Source: Hydnum rufescens UP504 (lineage: Eukaryota > Basidiomycota > Agaricomycetes > Cantharellales > Hydnaceae). From it: DNA of 64,000 bases. Under the pieces are notes generated by a model. It did not search any database, was not told the origin of the DNA, and worked only from the letters and a program-made list of their open reading frames with translations. This document shows positions 12,520 to 22,564 of the stretch, piece by piece. A program made the position numbers and the translations under genes. How positions within the stretch are numbered: position 1 is the stretch's first letter; each line of letters starts with the position of its first letter. The stretch is taken from NCBI GenBank assembly GCA_014904985.1, contig MU129108.1, positions 8,402 through 72,401 on the forward strand, read 5' to 3'.

Positions 12520-12800
12520 ACGTCTCAGTTAAGAACACATTGACAACTTGAACAGAACCATGATGCGATGTAACCAGGAAATCCAAGAAAAATTCAGGGA
12601 CTTCCCAAGTATGATGCTTCAGTTTCAGTCAACAAGGGATCAAATTGATCTGTTCTATGATGAAGCGCAAACGGAAAGAGAAGGTTGAGGCACTGAATGG
12701 GAGTAATTTGGGAATATAAAGAGAGACAGATTGTACGATACTGCAGTGTGACAGCCCACCACTCTATCTGAGAAATCCAAGCATTAGCAGGGACTTCTCT
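12520..12800 (-). pseudogene. Small coding remnant between cassette genes 2 and 3 (copy A)
   Basis: Aligned with 26,038-26,260 in copy B. Both read ISQIEWW/ISDREV at the start and end in an FFLDFL/FLDFFL segment, with shifted frames between. It may be an exon or a small separate gene in the cassette. Function is unknown. Confidence 0.35.
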
Positions 12801-13036
12801 GGATGGAGAGAGATTGTGGGAGATCATTGCAAAAAGAGTCGTCAGGTTTAGCCAGAAATTGGACTCGACACAAACAGGATATGCAATGAAAGATATATTA
12901 AGACATGAGCACAGTATAAACACAGGGAGTACAATAGCACAGATAGAAAGGAATATACGAAGGACAGGAGGGGGAAGGTGTGCAAGGTGTCTCATTGTTC
13001 CTGACCAAAGATGGCATCTCCAACATTCAATCATCG

Positions 13037-14662
13037 TCAAGGATCAAGTTCCATTGGCTCCCACTCAATGTACCATTTCTGGTTATCTCCAAACCCACAT
13101 GATTCCAGAAATCGAGGGCGGGGGGTAGGAAAGACTTTGAGACCCACATCACCAGCAACAGCACCGAGCTTGGCCAAAATTGCAATCTCACGAATCAACA
13201 TATCATAGGGACCACCTGTCACAAACAAAGGAACCCAGAAAGGAAGGAGGGCCCGATTGGATTCTCATTGCATATGTGCATGCACAACAATACTCAATCA
13301 ACATCGAACCACACTGTACTCTGATTCAAGCAATGCCAGAAGCCACAATGTTGTGAATTCAACTTGATCTAGAATACATGGCCTTGAGGGGGAAATCTTC
13401 TCAGGGTTGACCAATGGGGGATACCAATTGAAATCTAGAAAACAATAGCGAATGTAGAACTTGAGGTCCACAGGGTCACCAATGCAAGGAGGGAAGGGGT
13501 GTAGGTCTCTCAAGTCACCAATATTCCGACATGCAGGTGCATTTTGTAACAACAATGTGAGATCATCAGGAGATTGCTGATGTGCATATGACATCTCGAC
13601 GTACTCTGCATCCCACAGGTACCGATACGAGCCAATCATCTCATGATGATCAGGCGATAATGCAGTCATTGAAGTAGACTGCCAAGGGCTGAACCCAGGT
13701 ACATCACAGAAATGAGCAAGTACGATGTCATGTCTCTGCTGGGACTTGAAGGCAAGCAGGACCCTCTTCACCTTGACTGGGGGATCGGCCATCTTCATCT
13801 TGACTGACAGACTGCCCATCTTCATCTTCGTCTTGACTGACAGACTGGCTGACTTCATCGGATTTGGAAGAAATTTATCCTTCCGAACTCGAATCCCTAT
13901 CAAGCGATCTTCAACCAGGGATTGGAACACTTCTTTCATGTTCACTTCTGCAGTCACACCAGTGAACTCGATACAGAACCACTGGCCCACAGGAACCACT
14001 GGATCAAGCGAGCCAGGGGGGACTTCAGGAGGTGCAGAATCCATTTCCATTGTGCCTTGACTGCTTTGCACATTGTTCACAACCTCCAGAGGAACAGAGA
14101 AAGAGTCTGGCATTGACCTGGGGTGCTGGCCAGGAGGGTCGGGCACAGTGGCCTGAGGTATTGACTCATCCAAACTCATGCGTGTGGGAGGAGGACAGTT
14201 GGCTGTTGGCAACTTTGAGGGAGCTTGATCCACACCCATGTGCCCAGAAGGGGTTGATGGGGCCAGTTGTTCCTTCAAACTCGCAGATTGCACAGGGGAT
14301 GAGGGTGCTTTTGGCAGCTTCGATGGTTCCTGATTATGCTGCCGGTAATCCCAGGTCCTTCCATCTGGATGTCGTGGATTGGAATTACTCGCCTGCCAAC
14401 CAGGTCTAGGCCCATGAGAACCATCATCATCACGTTGATGTTGCCAGGATCGAGATCGAGATCGATGAGATCGAGATGATGAGGAGATCAGACGATGAGG
14501 AGATCGAGAGCATCGTTGAGGAGATCGAGAGTGATGTAGAGGAGATCGAGAGCGACAAACAGACTGAGAGTGATGTCGAGGAGATTGAGAACAACAACGA
14601 GAGGGGAAATGATGAGATGGAACATGGTAAGGAGATTGAGAATGACCTCGATAGGGGGCCAT
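13037..14662 (-). pseudogene. Cassette A gene 2: RS-rich protein with conserved C-terminal domain
   Basis: The first ~70 residues are an Arg/Ser-rich tract (many RSRS, HSRS, RSPH repeats), followed by a Pro/Ser/Thr linker. The conserved domain starts at GQWFCIEFTGVT (copy B: GDWFHIKFSGIT) and contains EVNMKEVFQSL, RVRKDK, VLLAFKSQQRHD, YVEMSYAHQQSPDDLTLLL, NAPACRNIGDL and ending WYIEWEP. The frame stays aligned with copy B to the end but is cut by a TGA at 13,298-13,300 and another near 13,260, both at non-stop positions of B. The function is unknown; RS tracts are known from RNA-binding splicing proteins, but no RRM is seen. Confidence 0.65.
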
Positions 14663-16262
14663 CCATGACTCTGCAAAGCCATACTCGATGACTCTGCCCT
14701 TGCTGATTTGGTGAAACCATGTCCCTCCAAGTTGTAAGGTTTTGCTGCTCCCCTTCTCGGCTGATTGCTCCAACGATGCATGACATACCCCTCAAAAGCT
14801 GACCTATCTAGCTTTTGCTTTGCTTGGGCAGCCTTGACAATGTCAAGAATGCGTTGCTTGGCTGAAGGCGCCTTTGGGTCTTCGGCAATCGCTTGAAAAT
14901 CCTTAATCACTGCATTCCAGCGTGGATCCATCTTCGCCTTCTGAATTAAATCACATTTTTTGTCTATCCTGTGGACATCCATGTTCCCAGCTATGAAGCC
15001 CAGGCCAAAGTCAAGGAACTTGTCTTCCTGTTCTTCCTCACTCTCAACCCCCAGCATTGCACGATTGAAATCATCAAGTGACCTTGATGGTGTGGCGACA
15101 TTGGCTTCAGTGGGAGAGGCTGGTGTGGAGGCCACAGAAGTGGAGGAGATGGGAGGTAGTGGGACCGCATCACAGAGAGTAATGGTCACTGGACCTAAGA
15201 CGTCAGCCAAGGCCCCAGCCATGGCACTATCTACATCTCAAAGGCCAGAGCCAAATAGAGCACTGTAGACAGTCAAGAGAAGACCGTCCCTGTCAGCCAG
15301 TTCAAGCAGATATTTGACTGACCAGCGAGAAGGGTGTTTGACTTCCTCAGCCTGCCTCATCTTCCAAATCTCCATAAATTCCCCGTGGCTTTGGTCATGG
15401 GGGCGATGGGCCACAGCATCAGCAACAATCCGGCACTGAGGCTCCATGACCATTGCCAAAGGATCAAGAGGGAAATTTCCCTTGCTTCCAAGATACGGAC
15501 ACCATGGAGAGGAATGCCATGGCTGCTCCAGTTTGGCAAGGGGGAAATCATCCTCAGCGACTGAGAAAAAAGCCCCTACCAGAGCATGGTCGACCTCAAA
15601 TTGAGGCAGTTCTAGGCCATTGATGATAGCCACATGGTCGACAATCTGGTGCATCAAATAATGAGCAATGCCATGGAGTTGTGCCTCATTGTTCTCAAGT
15701 GCAACAGCAAGTTGCATTATAGAGACCCTGGTGCCAGATTGTTCCAAATGTTGCGGGACCTCGCCCTCAAGACCAACTTGGATGAGGTCATTGGACTCTG
15801 GGATGGGCTGAAATTTTTCGATCTTGTGGCAATCCAAATGCAAGTAACGTGCAGCAGACAGCCATTCTTGATAGCACCTATGAGCATCAAGGAGACGATG
15901 TCGAAACGACTTCAACCAGTGCCTGTGGATGAACCAGTCCAATGGGTATGAGCCCCTGGCTATGGGAGAAGTCAGGGGAAATTGTCCTATGAGGACATAT
16001 GGGAGATGTGGAGCATTGAAGTTGTACATGTGTTGCACAAAAAGCATGTCATTGTACGACCAGTCAGGAGTCGTGGCTGTCCATGCTCTATCCACAGATC
16101 CAGTAAAAGGCAAAACACGATGCATTGATTCACCATGCTGCAGATCAGGGGGCCCAGAGAAGAGTAGATTGTGCTTCCGAAAAGGGTTTGATGGGTCAAA
16201 GATGTATCAAGGAGTGATGGAGAACAATCATCCTCCCACAGAGTGTTCGAGTATTCCAACAC
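14488..16262 (-). pseudogene. Cassette A gene 1: uncharacterised protein (broken)
   Basis: It corresponds to 28,363-30,150 in copy B. Shared landmarks are LEYSNTLWEDD (B: LEYTNTLWESD), LPQFEVDHALVGAF (B: LPCFGVDHNLVGAF), GEFMEIWKMR (B: GEFMEIWRMK), VKHPSRW (B: VKHPSLW) and DVDSAMAGAL in both. The frame changes near 16,100. A TGA at 15,238-15,240 replaces the CGA found in B at 29,029-29,031. The C-terminal part includes an acidic patch and a basic domain with YVMHRWS. It overlaps the start region of gene 2 by less than 200 bp. The domain is not recognised. Confidence 0.6.
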
Positions 16263-16311
16263 CCACTCCTGAATGCTGATGTAGTGGCACTCATCACTGG
16301 GTGTCCTGCCT

Positions 16312-16713
16312 TTAGCAGCTGGAGATCAACATAGTGTTAGTATCTAGAGACAGTATAGGGTGATGCAGAAAGCAGACACCTTTGATTTTTGCAAGAAAAT
16401 GACGAATGTAGCGCGAACACATGCCCACTGCAGAGGACTTGAGATTCTTGATAGCATCAGGGGGGAGTGGTGCAAGGGGCTGATGTAGTTGCCACAGTAA
16501 AGGGCCATGGGATTCCTCCAGTGAAACAGAGCTCAGGTCCTTCTTTGTAAACTTTGGGAACTTCGCCAAAGACGATGATGGGATCGAAAGTGGCAAGGGT
16601 TGATTGGAGGACAGTAGGCAGGTGTTGACAGTTTGGCCTTTTGACCTCAAAGATGAGGTCAGCTTGTGCAAACAAGCGGGCGAGTTCCTCAGCATGTGAG
16701 AGGCACTCATCAT
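16312..16713 (-). pseudogene. Unrecognised coding remnant upstream of cassette A gene 1
   Basis: Two overlapping minus-strand frames are partly open. The 16,675-16,457 frame (DLIFEVKRPNCQHLP, FDPIIVFGEVPK, PWPFTV) looks more protein-like. It may be the 5' end of gene 1 or a different gene. No counterpart was found at the same place in copy B, where a Lys/Pro/Ser-rich first exon (30,503-30,188) is found instead. Confidence 0.3.
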
Positions 16714-16892
16714 GGACCTAAGAGTACAAGGAGAGTGTCTCTTTAGCAGGCCCCTACAACTTCAGAGGATAACTCCTTCCAAAGTGCAAAAGCAAGCAAA
16801 GGATCACCAAGGAAGTGGAGTGCAAACATCTGACACTTTTGCATCTGAAGATCCCTCTATTTTCTCACTGGTGTTGGTTACCAACAATATTC

Positions 16893-17303
16893 TCACTTCA
16901 CTATCAGCATATCTGTGTAACTAAAAGAAACCATTTGTCGACATCTAGCTTGAAGTTGGTTGAGACGCATTAGAGACCACAACAAGGGGTGAAAAACCAT
17001 AGAAAGACCATGACTCCAGCTGATGGAAAGCCACAACACAAAGTGTAGCCCGACATCTAACTCAAAGTCAATCAAGACTGTAAGATTAATTTCACTGAGG
17101 GCTGCATAGAGCAGACACAGGGAAAACTGAGTTGTGCAGATAATAATGGACAATGTTACAATACACTTGACCTGGGGCACACAGACTAGATAGAATGTGA
17201 GTCCACAGATGAGCACAAGCTGTGAGTGTCGACGAAACGTGCTGATAGGATGGGCCAATGGGATACACCACCCAGTAAAGCCACTACATCTATTGAGACA
17301 CAT
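16893..17303 (-). promoter_or_regulatory. 5' module of cassette A with 5' box
   Basis: Read on the minus strand, 17,070-17,270 is clearly similar to 42,730-42,910 upstream of KDZ copy 2. It includes the box ATCTGTGGACTCACATTC ... TAGTCTGTGTGCCCCAGG (about 17,170-17,210) and the tract TATGCAGCCCTCAGTGAAAT. The same box precedes cassette B and KDZ copy 1. It probably is the promoter/5' end region of the mobile family; the transcription start was not determined. Confidence 0.55.
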
Positions 17304-18640
17304 TGGAGAGATTGCAAAAACGACAGGAGAAAGACGATGGGGAATCTGTAAGATCCATCAGGCAATAGGACAAGATCAGTAACAACTCCTGCTGATGGAA
17401 AGCCACTACACGAAGTGTAGCCCGAAGTTGATTAAGACACATTGGAGAGATCACAAAAATGACAGGGGAAAGATGATGGGAACCAGTGGGATCTATCAGG
17501 CGATAGGATGAGGTCAACAGCAACTCCTGCTGACAGAAAGCCACTACACGAAGTGTAGCCCAACGTCTAAGCCTGAAGTTGATTAAGACACATTGGAGAG
17601 ATCACAAAAATGACGGGGGAAAGATGATGGAGAACCAGTGGGATCTATCAGGCAATAGGACGAGGTCAACAGCAATGCCTGCCGATGGAAAGCCACTACA
17701 CGAAGTGTAGCCCGACATCTAGCCCAAAGTTGATTGAGACATATTGGAGAGATCACAAAAATGACAGGGGAAAGACAATAGGGAACCAGTGGGATCCATC
17801 AGGCAATAGGATGAGGTCAATAACAACTCCTGCTGATGGAAAGCCACTACATGAAGTGTAGCCCGATGTCTAAGCCCGAAGTTGATTAAGACACATTGGA
17901 GAGATCGCAAAAATGATGGGGAAAGATGATGGAGAACCAGTGGGATCTATCAGGCAATAGGACGAGGTCAACAGCAACACCTGCCGACGGAAAGTCACTA
18001 CATGAAGTGTAGCCTGATGTCTAAGCCTGAAGTTGATTGAGACATATTGGAGAGATCACAAAAATGATGCGGGAAAGACGATGGGGAACCAGTGGGATCC
18101 ATCAGGCGATAGGAGGAGGTCAATAGGAACTCCTGCCGATGGAGAACCACTACACGAAGTGTAGCCCGACATCTAGCCCAAAGTTGATTAAGACACATTG
18201 GAGAGATTGCAAAAATGACAGGGGAAAGACGATAGGGGACCAGTGGGATCTATCAGGCAATAGGACGAGGTCACCAGCAGCTCCTGCTGACAGAAAGCCA
18301 CTACATGAAGTGTAGCCCGACATTTAGCCCAAAGTTGATTGAGACATATTGGAGAGATCACAAAAATGATGTGGGAAAGACAATGGGGAACCAGTGGGAT
18401 CCATCAGGTGATAGGAGGAGGTCAATAGGATCTCCTGCTGACGGAGAACCACTACACGAAGTGTAGCCCAACATCTAGCCCTAAGTTGATTGAGATGCAT
18501 TGGAGAGATCACAAAAATGACAGGGGAAAACAATGGGGAACCAGTGGGATCTATCATGCAATAGGATGAGGTCACCAGTAACTCCTACCGATGGAGAGCC
18601 ACTACATGAAGTGTAGCCCGACATCTAGCCCAGAGTTTGT
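17280..18640 (-). repeat. 151-bp tandem satellite, about nine copies
   Basis: Copies of AGTGTAGCCC recur at about 17,412, 17,552, 17,703, 17,854, 18,005, 18,157, 18,308, 18,460 and 18,610, a spacing of ~151 bp after the first two. Each unit contains the foldback CTACACGAAGTGTAG. Related single copies lie at 17,030-17,060, 19,855-19,890 and, inverted, at 42,640-42,690 in the 5' region of KDZ copy 2. Units differ mostly by transitions. Confidence 0.9.
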
Positions 18641-18712
18641 TGAGACAGGAAAATTGAGGAACTTCAGATTCTACCAATGAATGGCTACGGATACAAATAT
18701 AAACATATGTAG

Positions 18713-19360
18713 CTAACCCAGGATCAACAATATTATAGTGTATGACCTGCCCCACAAATCTAGATGAACGACATCATGATGCATATCTATACCAAGTGAA
18801 CGATTGTCCATATCCCAATCTGGGATATCGCTGTGATCACATACAGGACCTGCAGGTGTTGGTGCAATATCGATTTCCTTGAGGTCCTCAGTGACATTGA
18901 TGACTTTGGCGACATCAGAGGCAGAGATTTGAAGGGAATTATCTTGGGGATCATCGACATCCATAGCAGATTTATTGTCTGGCAAGCCATTGACATGCTG
19001 TTGATCAACATGTTGCTCATCGACATCCATTCCATCTATCAGAATGCAGTTGAATTTCAGCTGTTTTGAGGGACCATCCAGAGGGGTTGGAGAGCAGCGG
19101 TGTTTATTCGAAGTCGAGGGGATATTGGCAATTGGTGGTGGGACAAGTATCAACTCGTGTAGGAATGTTGGTACTTCATTGCCAGGCACATGTGGGGCGA
19201 CGTGTTGAATTTCAACCATTTCCAATCCCCAAGCCTGGATTGACCTGGCTGCCCCATTGTGTTTGCACAACTCAGTGCAGATGCCTTTTGAGTATGTGAC
19301 AGATTGAAAATCTATTTGGCTGGCAGACACATTAGAAAAAACTTGGGACTGGGTATCCAA
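18713..19360 (-). CDS. Hypothetical acidic protein, 215 residues
   Basis: This is a long uninterrupted frame with an Asp-rich middle (MDVDEQH, SAMDVDDPQDN) and no recognised domain. It lies between the satellite and more repeat debris. Composition is protein-like, but no paralogue was found in the window. It could be a gene fragment with its start lost. Confidence 0.35.
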   Translation of the reverse strand: MDTQSQVFSNVSASQIDFQSVTYSKGICTELCKHNGAARSIQAWGLEMVEIQHVAPHVPGNEVPTFLHELILVPPPIANIPSTSNKHRCSPTPLDGPSKQLKFNCILIDGMDVDEQHVDQQHVNGLPDNKSAMDVDDPQDNSLQISASDVAKVINVTEDLKEIDIAPTPAGPVCDHSDIPDWDMDNRSLGIDMHHDVVHLDLWGRSYTIILLILG

Positions 19361-19509
19361 CCTACTATAGTCCTTTAAATCATCCTGACTAAAACAGCTC
19401 TTAAATAACCAGATATCTCCACAAGAGGTTTCATACTTTCCGATCTTGGTTTCAAGGGTACCAGATGCAAGGGAGAAGATGATGGGAAGTGACTATAATA
19501 GAAGACTGA

Positions 19510-20005
19510 TCAGCACTTGATGTCTGCAAGCATATTAAAGTGATTTACTGCATCAGTGTCATCAATCGGCAACAGAGCCCACACCTCACCTGCATAAACT
19601 GAGAGATGAGCAAGGAACCCAAAAAAACCCTTGATCCTTTGCTTGAAAGTTCTTTTGTCTTTCAGAAGGCAGTTTAACTGGATATGGTTATGGTGGCAGG
19701 TGGGCACCCAGAATAGGACAAATAGCTCGAATGCTTTCATTGTCTCATTTTGGGTCATTTTGATCCAGGTTAAATTGAGTTGTGTGTTGAACAGCAATAA
19801 CGATGAGACGGGAGGGAAAGAGATCAAGGGGATGGTGTTGAAGAGGTATTCCTGCCGATGGAAAGCCACAACACAAAGTGTAGCCATCTGGCTTGGAGTG
19901 GTCAGTGCAGTGGTCACAGAAGGATGGCAAAACCCAGATTCCTTTGGTTGGAACGGAAGCTTCTGCCACACTCCAGACCGACTTTGGAGGAAAGCGTACA
20001 GGTAA
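19510..20005 (-). other. Repeat-derived open frame, probably not a gene
   Basis: A 153-codon minus-strand frame contains, in its first third, one copy of the satellite-related sequence (rc of GGAAAGCCACAACACAAAG). The remainder (WVPTCHHNHIQLNCLLKD ...) has no recognised domain. It is recorded because it is the only long frame here. Confidence 0.25.
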
Positions 20006-20099
20006 TAGAACTCATTAACTTGAGTGGGTGCCTGCTTTCTTTTTTTTTATTGACTCAGCCAACTCAATGGGACCCTGGGATTTCGTCCAAACACACTTA

Positions 20100-20298
20100 G
20101 GGCCCATTCAGATACCCCAGAAACGTTTCTTAAATGGTACCAAAAACTACTCAAAATAGATATAGTTGGTCTCCAAAACAGTGTTTTGATGTTTGTTTTG
20201 AGCACTATCGTGAAACACCCTAATGGCAAAACGACCTAAATATTTTTATATTGAGAAACACATTTTGAGGCCATATTTCTGGGGTATTGAACAGGCCC
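20100..20298. mobile_element. PIF/Harbinger-like MITE, 199 bp
   Basis: Imperfect terminal inverted repeats of ~25 bp (GGGCCCATTCAGATACCCC at the left, ending GGGGTATTGAACAGGCCC at the right) are flanked on both sides by TTA (20,097-20,099 and 20,299-20,301). TTA target duplications and GGGCC-type ends are characteristic of PIF/Harbinger elements. There is no coding capacity, so it is non-autonomous. Confidence 0.8.
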
Positions 20299-20301
20299 TT
20301 A

Positions 20302-20916
20302 TATGATAGTACTGTACACATAATGTAATGCCTTAAAACTACAGTGTAACAATATGAGAAAGAATGTAACAGCTGGAGGGGGCTTTCATACCTCCTCAAG
20401 TCCAGCATAGGGGCCTCAAAATCTGTTCCAGAGGTAGCTCGATAAAATGGAGTCATGCACATAGGAGACAAAGGAAAATAAAGGGCCTAATCACTGAGGA
20501 TAAGTAAAGACTCAACCTGCGTGGTATGTTAATATCTGGTGTCTGATACCATCCTTCTTTTGGCAAGTAAGTGCAAGGGAAAAAGTTTTCCACAGATAGC
20601 TGAAGGGAAAATAGAGCTTCTCAGAGCTTTCCAAGGGCATGTTTACATCCATTTTTTTCAGCATAATGCATAGTAACAGAAGAGGGATTGTAACATAAAA
20701 TTTCTTTCATGCGCTTATGGCGCATACAACATCATCACAACTAACAAAGCATGAAGGAAAAATCATACCATAATGAGCTACATGTGTGCATGAGAAATGT
20801 TTCAGAACAGTTATTTATCACAGCTGAGGCCAAGAATATCATACCTTTGCCAGGGAGTGAACCATAAATAATTGCATAGTCGAGGTTGTCCCATTGGAAG
20901 CAAAGACATGTGTGTC
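20302..20916. other. No gene recognised
   Basis: The interval is AT-rich with short unrelated open frames only. No repeat or module seen elsewhere in the window was found here. Confidence 0.5.
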
Positions 20917-21420
20917 TCAAAGATCTTGTAGGTAGTTTTCGATGTACTCTGCCCCACCACTCATATGGATTACTCCGGCGACTGCCGCGTGAAGCCTCAA
21001 GAATCGAGGATTGGGCAGGTCTTCAGTGTCATTTTTGTTATGATGATCAACAAATTTAATGGCAGTTCCCTCCTTGGGTGTTCCTGAAATTGGGCAATGC
21101 CCAGAGAACATTTTGACTACATAGTGGTGTGGAAGGGGTGGATTATTTTTGGGCTGAGATGAAATTGTTAGAGTTGGATAAGCTCTACCATGACAAAGCT
21201 TACATCAGGAACAAGAGACCACTGGAAAGTATCAAATGTGAAGTGCTCAAGGTATCTGAATACCAGGTGATTAAAAGGTTCATTGATCCGATCACCTGTG
21301 AGCTCGCCAGGTTGAAGTCCTCCATAGCTTTGAATAATGTCCCACATCTGGCCAAGATCGGTGGCCTAGGGTCCAGTTAACATGGAAGTCGCAAGAGGGC
21401 ACAGATCATGGACCAACTTT
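20917..21420 (-). pseudogene. Remnant of an HNH-type fungal hypothetical protein
   Basis: The 21,111-20,917 frame ends ...LPNPRFLRLHAAVAGVIHMSGGAEYIENYL. This LALHAACAKVAHLSGAAEYI-like pattern is what I recall from the C-terminus of Agaricomycete HNH_2 nuclease-domain proteins. A second coherent stretch, roughly 21,360-21,180 on the minus strand, reads MWDIIQSYGGLQPGELTG then TFDTFQWSLVPDV. The HNH residues themselves are not visible, so the assignment rests on the C-terminal pattern only. Confidence 0.4.
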
Positions 21421-22249
21421 CTTTGGTGAATTCATGGAGAGGGGGATGATATGACCAATCTGTAGTGGAGTGATAGGTTCGTCTGTTTCACATTCTTCCA
21501 ATGCTTCCCAGTAAATGGATGTATGATAGCCTTCCTGTTCCTTGACCTAGTATCACTGTATCAGCTACCCATATTCGAACAAATTGAACGAGCAAGCAAT
21601 TTCACAGCATCATCGAATTTTTTGGTCCTGGATGCCAGCTCAACCTCAACAGGGGCTGCAAAGTTTTGAGTATCTGCACTGTAATGACTCAGAGTCCTTG
21701 TGCCCCATGCCTTCACTATTCCCATTGTCAAAGACTTGACTGATGTGCCAATGGGTTATCAAGGCTACACACTAGGTATAATGAACCAATGAAACCAGAA
21801 GGAAGCAAGTGACTGAAGTGCCTTGGGGACCCCTGTAATGAAGTGCCTCCCAGATTCAGGAGGGCACTTGTTGTCGTACTTGGACAAAGCGGAGTCAACA
21901 GATTGGGAGCCAGATGGGAGGGAATAGGGGGGAGGTGAGAAGAGGTAATCACACTGCCCTCAGCACTAGCTTTGGGCAGAGGAGCTGGACACAGAGCTAA
22001 GCACTGGCTTCACTCTGAGTCCAGGGGAAAAGAGTGCAAGGGAGTGGGGATCATGGTGAAAGACAGTAAAGTAGTGACTGGCCAAGTGGCACAGTCACTA
22101 TCTAAGGAGAGGATGGGGGATCAGTGAGAGGAAGGGAGGGTCCTACTCACTGCTTTCCTGCTAGGGTCCAGAGGTGTTGTCCCAGACTAGGAAAGGCCTA
22201 GTATTAGTGGCTACTAGACAGGCCAACCAGATAGGCAAGTAGAAGAAGC
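21421..22249. other. No gene recognised
   Basis: Only short open frames in random-looking context; purine-rich tracts at 21,890-22,170. It separates the HNH-like remnant from the terminal module of cassette B. Confidence 0.5.
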
Positions 22250-22523
22250 CAACCCGGTCAGCCACAAATATACATCTAGTTAGATACAATGAGCCTTGCG
22301 TTTAAATAGTCTAACTAGATGTTTTTAGGCGGGGGCCCCTGGGGCCTCTGGGGTGGATTTCAGATCCTCAGACAAGGGGCCCCGGGGCCCCTTGTTCTGA
22401 ACTTGGTGCATTGTGCTTAAGTTCTCTGAAGGGCAGACCTCACTGTGCTTGGTGTAGCAACCATAATTATGCACTGTATTATGTTATTATACAAGCGTAA
22501 AAATTACTATATGATTCTTAAGT
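22250..22523 (-). repeat. 274-bp inverted-repeat arm (right) = 3' terminal module of cassette B
   Basis: Reverse complement of 114-387 at near identity. Read on the minus strand it begins 40 bp beyond the stop codon of cassette B gene 3 and ends in GGCTGACCGGGTTG at 22,250. It carries the GGGGCCCC tracts and the CATCTAGTTAGA foldback found in all terminal modules here. Confidence 0.85.
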
Positions 22524-22564
22524 CGAATAGAGCATAAAATTGTAGTGGGGGTACATGTTGGAGA

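Noticed and set aside
14440..14700. Plus-strand acidic protein (EIES repeats)
   Set aside because: It is the antisense shadow of the Arg/Ser-rich tract of cassette A gene 2, which has a collinear paralogue in copy B.
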